DNA of 64,000 nucleotides from Chryseobacterium foetidum (lineage in GTDB: Bacteria; Bacteroidota; Bacteroidia; Flavobacteriales; Weeksellaceae). Shown in pieces: positions 8,789-17,339 of this stretch. Every line of letters starts with the position of its first letter. The stretch's first letter is position 1. A program made the translations under genes and the position numbers. The stretch is from assembly GCF_025457425.1 (NCBI RefSeq), contig NZ_JAMXIA010000001.1, forward strand, positions 3,596,001-3,660,000. The letters are read 5' to 3'. Under the pieces are notes generated by a model. That model ran no database searches. It was not told where the DNA came from and saw only the letters and a list, made by a program, of their open reading frames with translations.

Positions 8789-10570
8789 TCAATTAGATAG
8801 TCTGAAGATTATTTTAACAAAAACACCTTGAGAATCGGGTTTATCCGTGATTTTGCACTCAATATTTTGCTTATATAAATCATTCAATAAAGCAATTCTT
8901 TCCAGAGTATTCTTCATGCCGCGACCTTTTCTTGTTTTCTGATGTTCGGTTTTTTGCTTCTTGCTTTCTTCGATACCGATGCCATTGTCTTCGATGGTAA
9001 TTTTCAGATTTTCGGCGGATTTTTCAAATTTTAATTTTAAAAATCCTTTTGTGGTTCTGTACCTCAATCCGTGCCAGACGGCATTTTCAAGGAAGGGTTG
9101 TACCAACATTCCGGGAACTTTTAAGCTTTGGGTATTCAAATTCTCGTCAACTTCAATTTCATAATCAAACTTATCTGCAAAGCGTGTTTTTTCTAAAGCT
9201 AAATAATTCTGTAACAAATCCAATTCCTGCTGGAATGGAATAAAATCCTCTGTAGAATTTTCCATCACGCCACGCATCAGTTTTGAAAATTTAGTTAAAT
9301 ATTGATTCGCTTCCAGTTCGTTATTCGTTGCAATAAAGTGATTGACAGAGTTCAAACTGTTAAAAATAAAATGCGGGTTCATCTCACGACGCAGCGACTG
9401 TAATGCAATTTTTTTATTTTTAACCTGAACTTTTTTCAGTGTCCTGAAAATAAAAATAATTAAACCAATTAAAATAATTAAAGCTCCAATCAGGCTGTAG
9501 TTAAAAAGATTTTTCTTTCTGATCAATTCATCTTTCAGTTTTTTTTCCTGCTCCAGTTGTGAAATTCGCTGCTCGGTATCTTCCAGAATTTTTTCGTCGA
9601 CCAAACTTTTATCTTTTGAAACCAAATCAGGAAGTTTCCCGAGAAAATCACGATACAGCGAAACCGATTCGTCAATATTTTGAGAAATAGCATACAAGCT
9701 GTCAAGTCTTTTTACACTTTTCTGAGCCTCCAGCGTATGACCTTTTTCCAAAGCAATTCCGTAAGATTTTTTTAAAAGGTTAATGGCTTCTTTGGGATCA
9801 TCTTTTTTGATATAAATGTCAGCCAACTCCTGAATCTGTTCGACTTCCTTTTTTGAATTTTCTTTAACGAAATCCTCCTTCAAAACCTTCTTTTTAACGG
9901 CAATTGCTTTGTCGAAATCTTTGTTCACCACGTATAAATCAGTAAGTTTCTGATTGATTGCCAGTGCCTGTTGAGGAGATTCTTCTTTTGAAATATTGTA
10001 GGCCGTATTGAGATTTGCTTCTGCTTTCGGAATGTTTTTCACTTCGAGATTGGCTTCTGCCATTTGAGAATATCCTGCGGCGAGGTCTTCCTTATTATTT
10101 TCTTTTTCGCTGATCTGAATGTTGTTTTGTATAGCATCCATTCTCATCACCACAGAATTGGAGCTTAACCGTGATGCATCATTAGAATTCTGCATTTTTT
10201 TAGCTTTAGAATAGCCCACATTCGATGCTGCTTCATAATTTACTGCCGCGGCTTTTAATTTGTTCTGATTTTCCTGCGACTGTGCCAGTTTTCTGGTTAC
10301 TTTTTCCAGATTCTGCTTGTCATTAAGTTTTTCGTAGATATTTTTTGATTTAATAAAATACTCTTCACTTTTAGAAAAATTGGAAGCATTAAAATACGAC
10401 TCACCAATTTTAAAATACGATTCAGCTTCTGCGGATTCGTCTCTTTTGTCAACCGCTTTCCTCAAAACTTTACTTTCGCTGGAAATTTCCTCTGCAGCTT
10501 TGTTCTGAGAATAAATTTTATTCCCAAAAAATGTGAAGACAATAGCAAAAAAGAAATATTTGAATTTCAT
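8789..10570 (-). CDS. TPR-containing LytS-type sensor histidine kinase
   Basis: 593 residues. A Sec signal peptide (residues ~1-21, ending IYSQ) is followed by ~300 residues of helical TPR-like repeats that should lie in the periplasm. A membrane helix follows near residues 355-375 (NYSLIGALIILIGLIIFIF), then a cytoplasmic His_kinase domain of the LytS/YehU class with the phospho-acceptor in NPHFIFNSLNSV and an HATPase region with ENAVWHGLRY and DNGIGI. This is the common Bacteroidetes TPR-kinase/LytTR pair. An exact -7 box (TATCTTTG, 10582-10575) precedes it, with a LytTR-type direct repeat further upstream that suggests autoregulation. The signal sensed is unknown. Confidence 0.92.
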   Translation of the reverse strand: MKFKYFFFAIVFTFFGNKIYSQNKAAEEISSESKVLRKAVDKRDESAEAESYFKIGESYFNASNFSKSEEYFIKSKNIYEKLNDKQNLEKVTRKLAQSQENQNKLKAAAVNYEAASNVGYSKAKKMQNSNDASRLSSNSVVMRMDAIQNNIQISEKENNKEDLAAGYSQMAEANLEVKNIPKAEANLNTAYNISKEESPQQALAINQKLTDLYVVNKDFDKAIAVKKKVLKEDFVKENSKKEVEQIQELADIYIKKDDPKEAINLLKKSYGIALEKGHTLEAQKSVKRLDSLYAISQNIDESVSLYRDFLGKLPDLVSKDKSLVDEKILEDTEQRISQLEQEKKLKDELIRKKNLFNYSLIGALIILIGLIIFIFRTLKKVQVKNKKIALQSLRREMNPHFIFNSLNSVNHFIATNNELEANQYLTKFSKLMRGVMENSTEDFIPFQQELDLLQNYLALEKTRFADKFDYEIEVDENLNTQSLKVPGMLVQPFLENAVWHGLRYRTTKGFLKLKFEKSAENLKITIEDNGIGIEESKKQKTEHQKTRKGRGMKNTLERIALLNDLYKQNIECKITDKPDSQGVFVKIIFRLSN

Positions 10571-10574
10571 AAAA

Positions 10575-10603
10575 CAAAGATATACATATAATTGATGTTC
10601 AAA
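10575..10603 (-). promoter_or_regulatory. Promoter of the TPR kinase/LytTR operon
   Basis: On the minus strand an exact -7 box TATCTTTG (10582-10575) has a TTTG -33-like box at 10603-10600, 17 bp upstream. The ATG is at 10570, so the predicted leader is very short or absent. Confidence 0.6.
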
Positions 10604-10610
10604 AAATGAT

Positions 10611-10640
10611 TCACCAAGTGAAAATCTTTATTCACCAAGT
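10611..10640. promoter_or_regulatory. LytTR-type direct repeat, site A1
   Basis: Two perfect 9-bp copies of TCACCAAGT (10611-10619 and 10632-10640) are exactly 21 bp apart. The near edge is 29 bp from the -7 box of the kinase operon, the same distance as in sites A2-A4 although the repeat orientation is reversed for this promoter. Probably bound by the LytTR regulator encoded at 8010. Confidence 0.65.
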
Positions 10641-10811
10641 TGCAGAATTCACCTCTTTCATCGAAAATTGATTTAAAATTCCCGCGGATTGCCTTAACTG
10701 AGCAGATTTAAGGTTTAAAAATAATTAGATGTAGAAGTAAAATCCATTAGTGATCTCATAAATTTAATTAAAATTTAAAAACAATTTTGTGAGTTTTCTC
10801 TGATGATGTCT

Positions 10812-10877
10812 TCACCAAGCGAAAACCTCAATTGACCAAGTTGGCTTCAAAACGCTTTTGGAAGGCGGTTAAGTTTG
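10812..10877 (+). promoter_or_regulatory. LytTR-type direct repeat A2 and -7 box of the gene at 10904
   Basis: Half-sites TCACCAAGC (10812-10820) and TGACCAAGT (10833-10841) are 21 bp apart, followed 29 bp later by an exact -7 box TAAGTTTG (10870-10877). No TTTG -33 box is evident, consistent with activator-dependent transcription. The rest of the 333-bp gap between the divergent genes holds only AT-rich DNA. Confidence 0.65.
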
Positions 10878-10903
10878 CAGTATAATTTTAAAACTTAATC
10901 ATT

Positions 10904-11869
10904 ATGAAAAGCACTTTATGCATCATCGGACTGTTATTTTCTAATCTGCAATTTGCACAGGTTAAAGGAAATATTAATTATCAAAACCAAGCGAACCCTC
11001 AGGCTCAGTTCAGATATCCTGACACAAATATTAATGTAAACAGTCCCTCGACGAATGAAATATTCGTTAATATAAAAGGTATGGCGAATGTGAAGGCAGA
11101 TCAATATGTGGCAATTTTCAGTTTAACCCAAGTTGGCGAAACTGCTGAGGAAGTCAATGAGATGATAGACAGGCGCCTTAATTCGTCGGTTTCGCAGATA
11201 AAACTTTTAAAAGGAAATGAAACTTACATTGATATGATTTCTTTTGTACCGGTTTATAACTTTGAGGTTGAGAAAAAGATATTCAGCAAAAAAACATACA
11301 ATGAGGTTCCCAAAGGATTTGAATTAAAAAAGAATCTTCATGTAAAATTTTCAGATCCAAATCAACTCAATCAGTTGATAACGATTCTTTCCAAAAATGA
11401 AATTTACGATTTGGTGAGAGTCGATTATTTTGCAGGTAATCTTGAAAACGTGAAAAAAGAGTTGATGAACAAGGCAAAACTTGCTCTTCAGGAAAAGATC
11501 AAAAATTATGAATCAATGATGGGCGAAACTTTTATCAACACTGCCAAAAGTTTAAGCGATGGGTACAAAATTGTACTTCCTATCGAAATGTACAAATCTT
11601 ACGAAGCTTACAACAGCTCATCGTTAACGCTGACAAGATCTGCTAATGTAAATCAGACAAATAAATCTACAACCATGTACTATCAGCCCATTTTGGATAA
11701 AGAATTTGACTTTGTGATAAACCCAACAATCTTAGAACCCGTGATTCAGGTGATGTATGAGGTCAAAATGATCATTACAAAGGACAAAAAGCAGGAAGTA
11801 AAAGATCAAAAATCTTATATTCTGATTACTCCAAATGGCGAAATGAGGGATTTGAATATTGCTAAATGA
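10904..11869 (+). CDS. Secreted SIMPL-like (DUF541-related) protein
   Basis: 321 residues with a short Sec signal peptide (MKSTLCIIGLLFSNLQFAQ). From about residue 52, VNIKGMANVKADQYVAIFSL followed by a helix with EVNEMIDRRL and ISQIK-type spacing matches the start of SIMPL/DUF541 domains: a strand that begins the domain, then helix, strand and helix. The domain is divergent and longer than usual. SIMPL proteins are periplasmic or outer-membrane-associated with no defined biochemical role. The gene is preceded by LytTR-type repeat A2 and followed by a strong terminator. The next gene (12045) is a more typical SIMPL protein with the same type of promoter, suggesting an ancient duplication and joint control. 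Confidence 0.7.
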   Translation: MKSTLCIIGLLFSNLQFAQVKGNINYQNQANPQAQFRYPDTNINVNSPSTNEIFVNIKGMANVKADQYVAIFSLTQVGETAEEVNEMIDRRLNSSVSQIKLLKGNETYIDMISFVPVYNFEVEKKIFSKKTYNEVPKGFELKKNLHVKFSDPNQLNQLITILSKNEIYDLVRVDYFAGNLENVKKELMNKAKLALQEKIKNYESMMGETFINTAKSLSDGYKIVLPIEMYKSYEAYNSSSLTLTRSANVNQTNKSTTMYYQPILDKEFDFVINPTILEPVIQVMYEVKMIITKDKKQEVKDQKSYILITPNGEMRDLNIAK

Positions 11870-11886
11870 AACAATTTCACGATCTC

Positions 11887-11919
11887 AAACCTAACGGGTT
11901 TTCGAAACCCGTTAGGTTT
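11887..11919 (+). terminator. Strong hairpin terminator
   Basis: Perfect 15-bp stem AAACCTAACGGGTTT / AAACCCGTTAGGTTT with a short TCG-containing loop and T-rich tail, 17 bp after the stop at 11869. Confidence 0.88.
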
Positions 11920-11951
11920 TTCTGTTTACAAACTCTCACAAAAATTCACTC

Positions 11952-12016
11952 TCACCAAGCCAAATCCCCGTTTCACCAAGTCTACGGATTTTCAGCTTTA
12001 AATCGTAGTAATTTTA
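11952..12016 (+). promoter_or_regulatory. LytTR-type direct repeat A3 and -7 box of the SIMPL gene
   Basis: TCACCAAGC (11952-11960) and TCACCAAGT (11973-11981) are 21 bp apart, with the -7-like box TAATTTTA at 12009-12016, 28 bp further on. The stretch from the -7 box to the ATG is nearly identical to that of the gene at 12861. Confidence 0.65.
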
Positions 12017-12044
12017 CTTTAGAAATTTAAAATAAAAATTTGTT

Positions 12045-12719
12045 ATGAAACTGAAACACCTTTTATTAGTCGGAATTTTTGCAGCAGGAAGTTTGGTGAA
12101 TGCGCAGGAAATTAAAAAAAATGCAATCGAGGTAACGGGAGTTGCCGAAATGGAAGTGGAACCGGATGAAGTTATCTTTAACATTGGCATCAAGGGTGAC
12201 AACAAAAACCAACTTGCCGACAACGAAAAAACGATGTATGAAATCCTTAAAAGCAACGGTGTAAAAAATGAAGATATCAAATTCAAATCGATGTATCAGA
12301 ATTCCTACATCAAAACAATTAAATTTACCAAGAGCTATCAGTTTAAGGTGAATCTGAAAACCAATGTCAGTAAGCTTTTCGAAGAGCTGAATCAAAAATG
12401 GGTCAGCAATCTGAATATTGCAGAAATCAAAAACACAAAAATTGCAGATTTCAGAAAAACGGTAAAAATCAATGCATTGAAAGCCGCAAAAGAAAAAGCA
12501 GATTATCTTTTGGAAAGCATCGGGAAAAAGACAGGAACTCCTCTGGAAATCACTGAAATTGAAGATTATATGAGCGACTCTGTGATGCCGGTTGCGTACA
12601 GAAGTAAAGTAGCCAATTTACAGCTGGAAGCAGCAGATCAAACGGCAGATTTTACTTTCGACAACATCGAAAATATCAAACTTAAATTCAGCATCAAAAC
12701 ACGATACGAAATTCTTTAG
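12045..12719 (+). CDS. SIMPL domain-containing secreted protein
   Basis: 224 residues with a Sec signal peptide (MKLKHLLLVGIFAAGSLVNAQ). The mature part is a single SIMPL (DUF541) domain: IEVTGVAEMEVEPDEVIFNIGIKG near residues 28-50, the following helix with the MYEILKSNGVKNEDIK pattern, and a late segment with KAAKEKADYLLESIGKK typical of the family. SIMPL proteins occur in the periplasm or outer membrane; biochemical function is undefined. It has its own promoter with a LytTR-type direct repeat and a terminator after the stop, so it is a single-gene unit of the same regulon as its neighbours. Confidence 0.88.
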   Translation: MKLKHLLLVGIFAAGSLVNAQEIKKNAIEVTGVAEMEVEPDEVIFNIGIKGDNKNQLADNEKTMYEILKSNGVKNEDIKFKSMYQNSYIKTIKFTKSYQFKVNLKTNVSKLFEELNQKWVSNLNIAEIKNTKIADFRKTVKINALKAAKEKADYLLESIGKKTGTPLEITEIEDYMSDSVMPVAYRSKVANLQLEAADQTADFTFDNIENIKLKFSIKTRYEIL

Positions 12720-12728
12720 TTTAGTAGG

Positions 12729-12758
12729 AGACAGTCAGAAATGGCTGTCTTTTTTTTG
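12729..12758 (+). terminator. Hairpin terminator after the SIMPL gene
   Basis: Stem AGACAG/CTGTCT (12729-12734 with 12745-12750) followed by a run of eight or more T residues, 9 bp after the stop at 12719. Confidence 0.75.
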
Positions 12759-12770
12759 TCTTAAAAACTT

Positions 12771-12835
12771 CCACCAAGTGAAAACCTTGGTTTACCAAGT
12801 CTTCAAATTTCCGGTTTAAAATCAGAGTAATTTTA
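12771..12835 (+). promoter_or_regulatory. LytTR-type direct repeat A4 and -7 box of the DUF4139 gene
   Basis: CCACCAAGT (12771-12779) and TTACCAAGT (12792-12800) are 21 bp apart, followed 28 bp later by the -7-like box TAATTTTA (12828-12835). The geometry is identical to site A3. Confidence 0.65.
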
Positions 12836-12860
12836 CTGTAGAACTTTAAAATAATAAACA

Positions 12861-14456
12861 ATGCGACACTCGATTTTAATACTAATGCTCTCGTTTTCTT
12901 TATTTAAATCTCAGGAAATTAAAAAGGAAATTGATGTAAAACAAGCAACTGTTTTTTTGCAGGGAGCGAAAGTTTTCGGAAGCACCAACGTCAGTCTTCA
13001 AAAAGGAAGAAATGTTGTCAAAATCATCAATCTTCCAAATGATTTAGATGAAAACACCTATAAAATCAATCTTGAAAAAAACACAACCCTTCTATCGATA
13101 ACTCCGCAAAGCAATTATCTGAAAAATGATGAATTGTCTGAAGGTGAAAAAAAACTGAATGATGAAAAGAAAAAACTTCAAAGACAGGCTGATTTATTAA
13201 ATATTCAGATTAAGAATCTCTCGGGCGAACAAAATATCATCAACGATAATCTGAAAGTTTCTACGAACGACAAATCGACTCCGCAGGAACAGCTGATTAA
13301 ACTTACGGAATTTTACAGAAAAAGAATGCTGGAAATCGACAATCAGGTTTTTCTTTTGAATGAACAGAAATCTGTTTTAGATGAAAGTATCGCCAAAATC
13401 GATAAACAGTTTTCTGAAGAGCAGACGCATAAAAATCAGAACAAAAAAGAGCTTTTACTTGAAATTCTTGCTGAAAATGAGATGAATCTGAACTTGGGCG
13501 TAAGTTATATTGTTTCCAATGCTGGTTGGGTTCCGTCTTATGATTTGCGGGCTTTGTCCACCAAAAAACCTCTTGAAATTGTCTATAAAGGAAAAATTTA
13601 TCAAAAAACCGGACAGGACTGGAATAATGTTAAACTTTTTGTTTCCACCTACCGACCTTCTTACAACCAAAACAGACCGATTTTATCTCCACTTTATGTA
13701 GCAGAATACACTGCTCACAATTCCGATGATGCAAAAATGGGTTACATGAAAAAAGCTGAAATGTCAGCTGTTAATTCTTACCAGATGCGGGCTGAAGTTG
13801 CTGCAACTAGTCAGATTCCGGTGGCAACGGTTTCGGATAACCAGATGAATGTTCTGTATGAATTGAAATTTAGCCAAACCATCGTCAGTCAGGAGAAAGA
13901 ACAATATGTGATTCTGGATAAAAAAGATGTGGAGGCAACTTATAAATATCACACCGTTCCGAAGCTGAACAATCAGGTTTTCCTCATGGCTTTTGTGAAA
14001 GACTGGCAGAATTTAAATCTCATTTCAGGCGAATGCAATATTTATTTTGAAGACAATTATATCGGAAAAACCAATATCACAAGCAATTATGTAAAAGATG
14101 AATTCCCGATTTCACTTGGTGTTGATGAAAGAATTGTAGTGAAACGCATGAAAGTCGAAGATAAAACTGCTCAGAAATCACTCAGTTCAAATAAACTGGA
14201 AACAGAATCTTACGAAATATCAATCAGAAACAACACGAAAGAAAATATTGAACTTGAGATTCTGGATCAGCTGCCGATCAGTCAAACTGATAAAATATCG
14301 GTGAAAACTTTAAACATAGGTGACGGAGAATATGACGGTAAAACAGGAAGTATCCTCTGGAACAGGAAAATCAACAGCGGAGGTTCAGAGAAAATCAATT
14401 TTTCTTATGAGTTGAAATATCCTAAAGAAATGCAGATTCAGTATTACAGCAGGTGA
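12861..14456 (+). CDS. DUF4139 domain-containing protein (mucoidy inhibitor MuiA-like), secreted
   Basis: 531 residues with a short signal peptide (MRHSILILMLSFSLFKSQ). An N-terminal DUF4140-type segment (VKQATVFLQGAKVFGS near residues 25-40) is followed by a coiled coil (~residues 90-185, rich in Lys, Glu and Gln) and a C-terminal DUF4139 domain with NAGWVPSYDLRA, YKGKIYQKTGQDWNNVKLFVST and the closing IRNNTKENIELEILDQLPIS segment. In Pseudomonas-type literature the family is named mucoidy inhibitor A; a biochemical function is not established. It shares promoter architecture with the SIMPL gene upstream, pointing to one LytTR-controlled envelope regulon. Confidence 0.88.
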   Translation: MRHSILILMLSFSLFKSQEIKKEIDVKQATVFLQGAKVFGSTNVSLQKGRNVVKIINLPNDLDENTYKINLEKNTTLLSITPQSNYLKNDELSEGEKKLNDEKKKLQRQADLLNIQIKNLSGEQNIINDNLKVSTNDKSTPQEQLIKLTEFYRKRMLEIDNQVFLLNEQKSVLDESIAKIDKQFSEEQTHKNQNKKELLLEILAENEMNLNLGVSYIVSNAGWVPSYDLRALSTKKPLEIVYKGKIYQKTGQDWNNVKLFVSTYRPSYNQNRPILSPLYVAEYTAHNSDDAKMGYMKKAEMSAVNSYQMRAEVAATSQIPVATVSDNQMNVLYELKFSQTIVSQEKEQYVILDKKDVEATYKYHTVPKLNNQVFLMAFVKDWQNLNLISGECNIYFEDNYIGKTNITSNYVKDEFPISLGVDERIVVKRMKVEDKTAQKSLSSNKLETESYEISIRNNTKENIELEILDQLPISQTDKISVKTLNIGDGEYDGKTGSILWNRKINSGGSEKINFSYELKYPKEMQIQYYSR

Positions 14457-14466
14457 TTCGAGTTGC

Positions 14467-14607
14467 GGGATTCGGGATTCGGGATTGGAAAATTTTGTTC
14501 AAAAACCTATTTCAAAAATCCAAACCAAAAGTTTACGACCCGCGTCCCGATACGCTACCGTAACCCGTAACCCGAAACTCGTAACCCGAACCTCGTAACC
14601 CGAAACA
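14467..14607. repeat. Short tandem repeats between the DUF4139 and VWA genes
   Basis: Three GGGATTC/GGGATTG units lie at 14467-14487. Three 14-bp units CGTAACCCGAAACT (one base variants) lie at 14566-14607, with a partial unit before them. The two blocks are imperfect reverse complements and could fold into a long hairpin. No coding potential is seen. Confidence 0.65.
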
Positions 14608-14626
14608 ATATTTAAAAACATACGAT

Positions 14627-15820
14627 ATGAACACTTTAAAATTTTTAGCATTAACAACCAGTGCAGTAGCTTTTTTAAGCGCAGGGAAAATGTCAGACAT
14701 CCGTTGCAGCAGTAAAGCCAACGACAGAGAAGTGGTAGAAAGCAATATTTCTCCGGAGCCACAAATTACAGTTTCAAAAGATAACAAAATTCAGGTTGCC
14801 CTGCTTTTGGACACGTCAAACAGTATGGACGGACTTATTGATCAGGCAAAATCAAGATTGTGGAATATCGTGAATACCTTGACCACTCTCAAGTACAACG
14901 GACAGGCACCACAAGTGGAAATTGCCCTATATGAATACGGGAATGACGGTTTGCAGGACGAAAATTACATCCGACAGATCACACCGCTCACTCAGGATCT
15001 GGATTTGGTTTCAGAAAAACTGTTTGCCCTCCGAACCAATGGCGGTAGTGAATATTGCGGAGCTGTAATACGTGACGCCGCGACAAATCTGAAATGGGAC
15101 GGCAATGAAAAAAGCATGAAGCTGATTTACATCGCTGGAAATGAAGCTTTTGATCAGGGTAGAGTCAGTTATAAAGAGACGGTTTCGGGAGCAAAGAAAA
15201 AAAATATTTACACCAACACGATTTTCTGCGGAAGCCGTGATGAGGGAATTCAAACTTTTTGGCAAAACGGAGCGAGTTTAGGGGACGGTAAATACTTTAA
15301 TATAGACAGTGACCAAAAAGTAATCTATATTGAAACGCCATTTGATAAAAGAATTTATGAATGCAACGGTTTGCTTAATGACACATATATTTCCTACGGT
15401 CGAAAAGGCAGCGAAATGAAAAGCAAACAGTATATACAGGATTCGAATGCAGAATCGGTTTCCGCGTCAAATGCTGTGGAAAGGGCTGTGAGCAAATCAA
15501 AAAAGAATGCTTACAAAAACGACCATTGGGATTTGGTAGATAAAGTAGAGAAAGACAAAAGCTATATTTCTTCGATCAGAGAAGAAGAATTGCCAGATGA
15601 ACTGAAAGGAAAAAGTAAAGACGAAATTCAGAAAATTATAAGTCAGAAATCAGCCAACAGAGATAAAATTCAAAAGGAAATTGAAGTTTTAGCAAAGAAA
15701 AGACAGGAATTCATTGATGCTGAAACTAAAAAACGGGGCAGTTCTGATGCTGATGATCTGGGAAAAGCAATTGAAAAATCAATTGCCGAGATTGCAAAGA
15801 AAAATGGATATAGTTTTTAA
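14627..15820 (+). CDS. von Willebrand factor type A domain protein, exported
   Basis: 397 residues. The N-terminal hydrophobic stretch (residues ~4-20) is a probable signal or anchor, though no clean cleavage site or lipobox is visible. A VWA domain spans about residues 55-240, with an intact MIDAS DTSNSMDG motif near residue 63, a later NGGSEYCG (the conserved Thr/Ser loop region) and IAGNEAFDQG. The last ~100 residues are highly charged and helical, with probable coiled coil. The VWA domain suggests metal-dependent protein binding at the envelope. It is 170 bp downstream of the DUF4139 gene without a recognisable LytTR repeat, so shared control is possible only by read-through. Confidence 0.82.
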   Translation: MNTLKFLALTTSAVAFLSAGKMSDIRCSSKANDREVVESNISPEPQITVSKDNKIQVALLLDTSNSMDGLIDQAKSRLWNIVNTLTTLKYNGQAPQVEIALYEYGNDGLQDENYIRQITPLTQDLDLVSEKLFALRTNGGSEYCGAVIRDAATNLKWDGNEKSMKLIYIAGNEAFDQGRVSYKETVSGAKKKNIYTNTIFCGSRDEGIQTFWQNGASLGDGKYFNIDSDQKVIYIETPFDKRIYECNGLLNDTYISYGRKGSEMKSKQYIQDSNAESVSASNAVERAVSKSKKNAYKNDHWDLVDKVEKDKSYISSIREEELPDELKGKSKDEIQKIISQKSANRDKIQKEIEVLAKKRQEFIDAETKKRGSSDADDLGKAIEKSIAEIAKKNGYSF

Positions 15821-15990
15821 TTTGAAATTTGAGGTTTGAGATTTGAAATTCTATTATATTTGATCTAAAGATATTTATAAGTCCCGAATGGACGATTTGA
15901 CGAAGGATATGATGAAATCCTATTTAATTTTCCGAAGATCGGCTTTATGAAAATTAAAATAAACAAGTGAGTGTTAATATTGTTTATTAA

Positions 15991-16030
15991 GTTTGGGGTG
16001 GCAAATTGATGCTGCCCCAAACGTTTTATT
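15991..16030. terminator. GC-rich hairpin, likely terminator
   Basis: GTTTGGGGtggca / tgctgCCCCAAAC (15991-16003 with 16010-16022) pairs almost completely and is followed by a T-rich stretch on the plus strand. It lies between the VWA gene (+) and the lipocalin gene (-). The rest of 15821-16106 holds only AT-rich filler with TTTGAAATTTGAG-type heptad repeats. Confidence 0.55.
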
Positions 16031-16106
16031 TAAATGAATTTTTACAATAGTTTAAAAACAAAGGAAACATTAAATCCGCTCAATCAGCAAAATCTGCTTG
16101 AGACAT

Positions 16107-16649
16107 TTACTGATTATGTTTTACCCAAATCAGATCATCTGTATTATAACCCAGCTTTTGAGCCTTCTCAATAAAACGAAGTCTGATGCTTTCATGGATT
16201 TCCGTAGTTCTTGATAAAATCCAGATGTATTTTAAATTGTGACCCACCACCAAAGCATACTGGTAATTTTCATCAATATCGATCACATTGTAACCTGCCC
16301 AAATGGGTTTAAAAAAAGATACTTTCAGTCGGGCTTCATTGGGTGAATTGACGAATTTTGCTTCGCCCACAGACTCTTTCCATTCTTTTTTCACATAATT
16401 GTAACCACGGTTCTGAACTTTAATATTTCCTTTTTTATTTAAAGAATAGGTCGCCGTGACATTGTCCATATCCTTTTCAAATTTATAATCGAATCTTGCA
16501 ATTTCATACCATTTTCCGAGGTATTTGTCGGCATTAAAATTCTGTACAGCTACAGCGTTATCGGGAATTCCCACGGAGCATGAATTTAGAATTAAAAGTC
16601 CCAAAACGCCAGCTGCCACGGGCAATAATATTTTTTGATAGGTTTTCAT
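16107..16649 (-). CDS. Lipocalin family outer-membrane lipoprotein (Blc-like)
   Basis: 180 residues. The N-terminus carries a lipoprotein signal with lipobox LILNSC, so it should be anchored in the outer membrane. The lipocalin signature VQNFNADKYLGKWYEIARFDYKFE (GxW motif near residue 46) and the late ILSRTTEI segment match bacterial lipocalins of the Blc/apolipoprotein D type, and the length is typical. Such proteins bind lysophospholipids or fatty acids and are linked to envelope stress and starvation. Stand-alone gene. Confidence 0.93.
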   Translation of the reverse strand: MKTYQKILLPVAAGVLGLLILNSCSVGIPDNAVAVQNFNADKYLGKWYEIARFDYKFEKDMDNVTATYSLNKKGNIKVQNRGYNYVKKEWKESVGEAKFVNSPNEARLKVSFFKPIWAGYNVIDIDENYQYALVVGHNLKYIWILSRTTEIHESIRLRFIEKAQKLGYNTDDLIWVKHNQ

Positions 16650-16772
16650 AGTGAATATTTTGTGAGTTGATTTTTATTAAATTCAAAAATAATGCCTTGT
16701 AAAAGTGATGTTCTTTAAAATTAATGATACGAAAAAAAGAAATTTTGATTAAATTTCAATACTTTTTATTAT

Positions 16773-17339
16773 ATGAAAAAAATTGTTTTCCTCTTATGTG
16801 TAATACTTTTTCATTGCACAGACACAAAAATCAACCATACACATCAGAAAAATGTCATGCCAAAATCTGTTGATGGCGAATATGGAAAACTGTTTTTTGA
16901 TTATGATCAAATTGAATTTTATAAGATAGACATTGAAGAGGACAGCGGATTAAATCTGTATGACAGAAAAGATCTTTCTAAATTTGATTTGCTGAAATAT
17001 GGTGTTGTTATAGAGGAAATTCCAAAGGACATTAAGGATCAGGAATTCTTAAAAGACATGAGTCGGATGGGTTACAAGAAGAAAGAAATTGATTCCTCAA
17101 AATTTAAAGATTTCAACAAAATATTTGTCGAAAAACCAGAAGCTTTAGGTTCTGTTGCTGCTTGTATTCCCGTTTACCGGGATATTTTGATTTTCAAAAA
17201 AAGTAAAAAAGTCATAGGAATGGTAAAAATTTGTTTCAGTTGTCACCAATATCGTATTTTGGGAGCCAACGGAAGTACAATGAATTTTGGTTCTGACGAG
17301 GATTATAAGAAACTTTGGATTCTTTTAAACAAATACTAA
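16773..17339 (+). CDS. Hypothetical lipoprotein
   Basis: 188 residues. MKKIVFLLCVILFHC is a short lipoprotein signal with the candidate lipobox cysteine at residue 15. The mature part has no family I recognise. It contains a late cysteine pair in VKICFSCHQYRI (CxxCH spacing) plus an isolated Cys in AACIPVYRDI; a single CxxCH near the C-terminus in an otherwise strand-rich protein looks like a structural or disulfide element more than a heme site. Its stop overlaps the start of the next gene (TAATG), so translation is probably coupled. Confidence 0.7.
   Translation: MKKIVFLLCVILFHCTDTKINHTHQKNVMPKSVDGEYGKLFFDYDQIEFYKIDIEEDSGLNLYDRKDLSKFDLLKYGVVIEEIPKDIKDQEFLKDMSRMGYKKKEIDSSKFKDFNKIFVEKPEALGSVAACIPVYRDILIFKKSKKVIGMVKICFSCHQYRILGANGSTMNFGSDEDYKKLWILLNKY

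Noticed and set aside
16773..17339. Heme c protein from the CxxCH motif in FSCHQ
   Set aside because: The motif lies near the C-terminus of an otherwise unrelated lipoprotein without axial-ligand pattern; more likely a disulfide or metal site.
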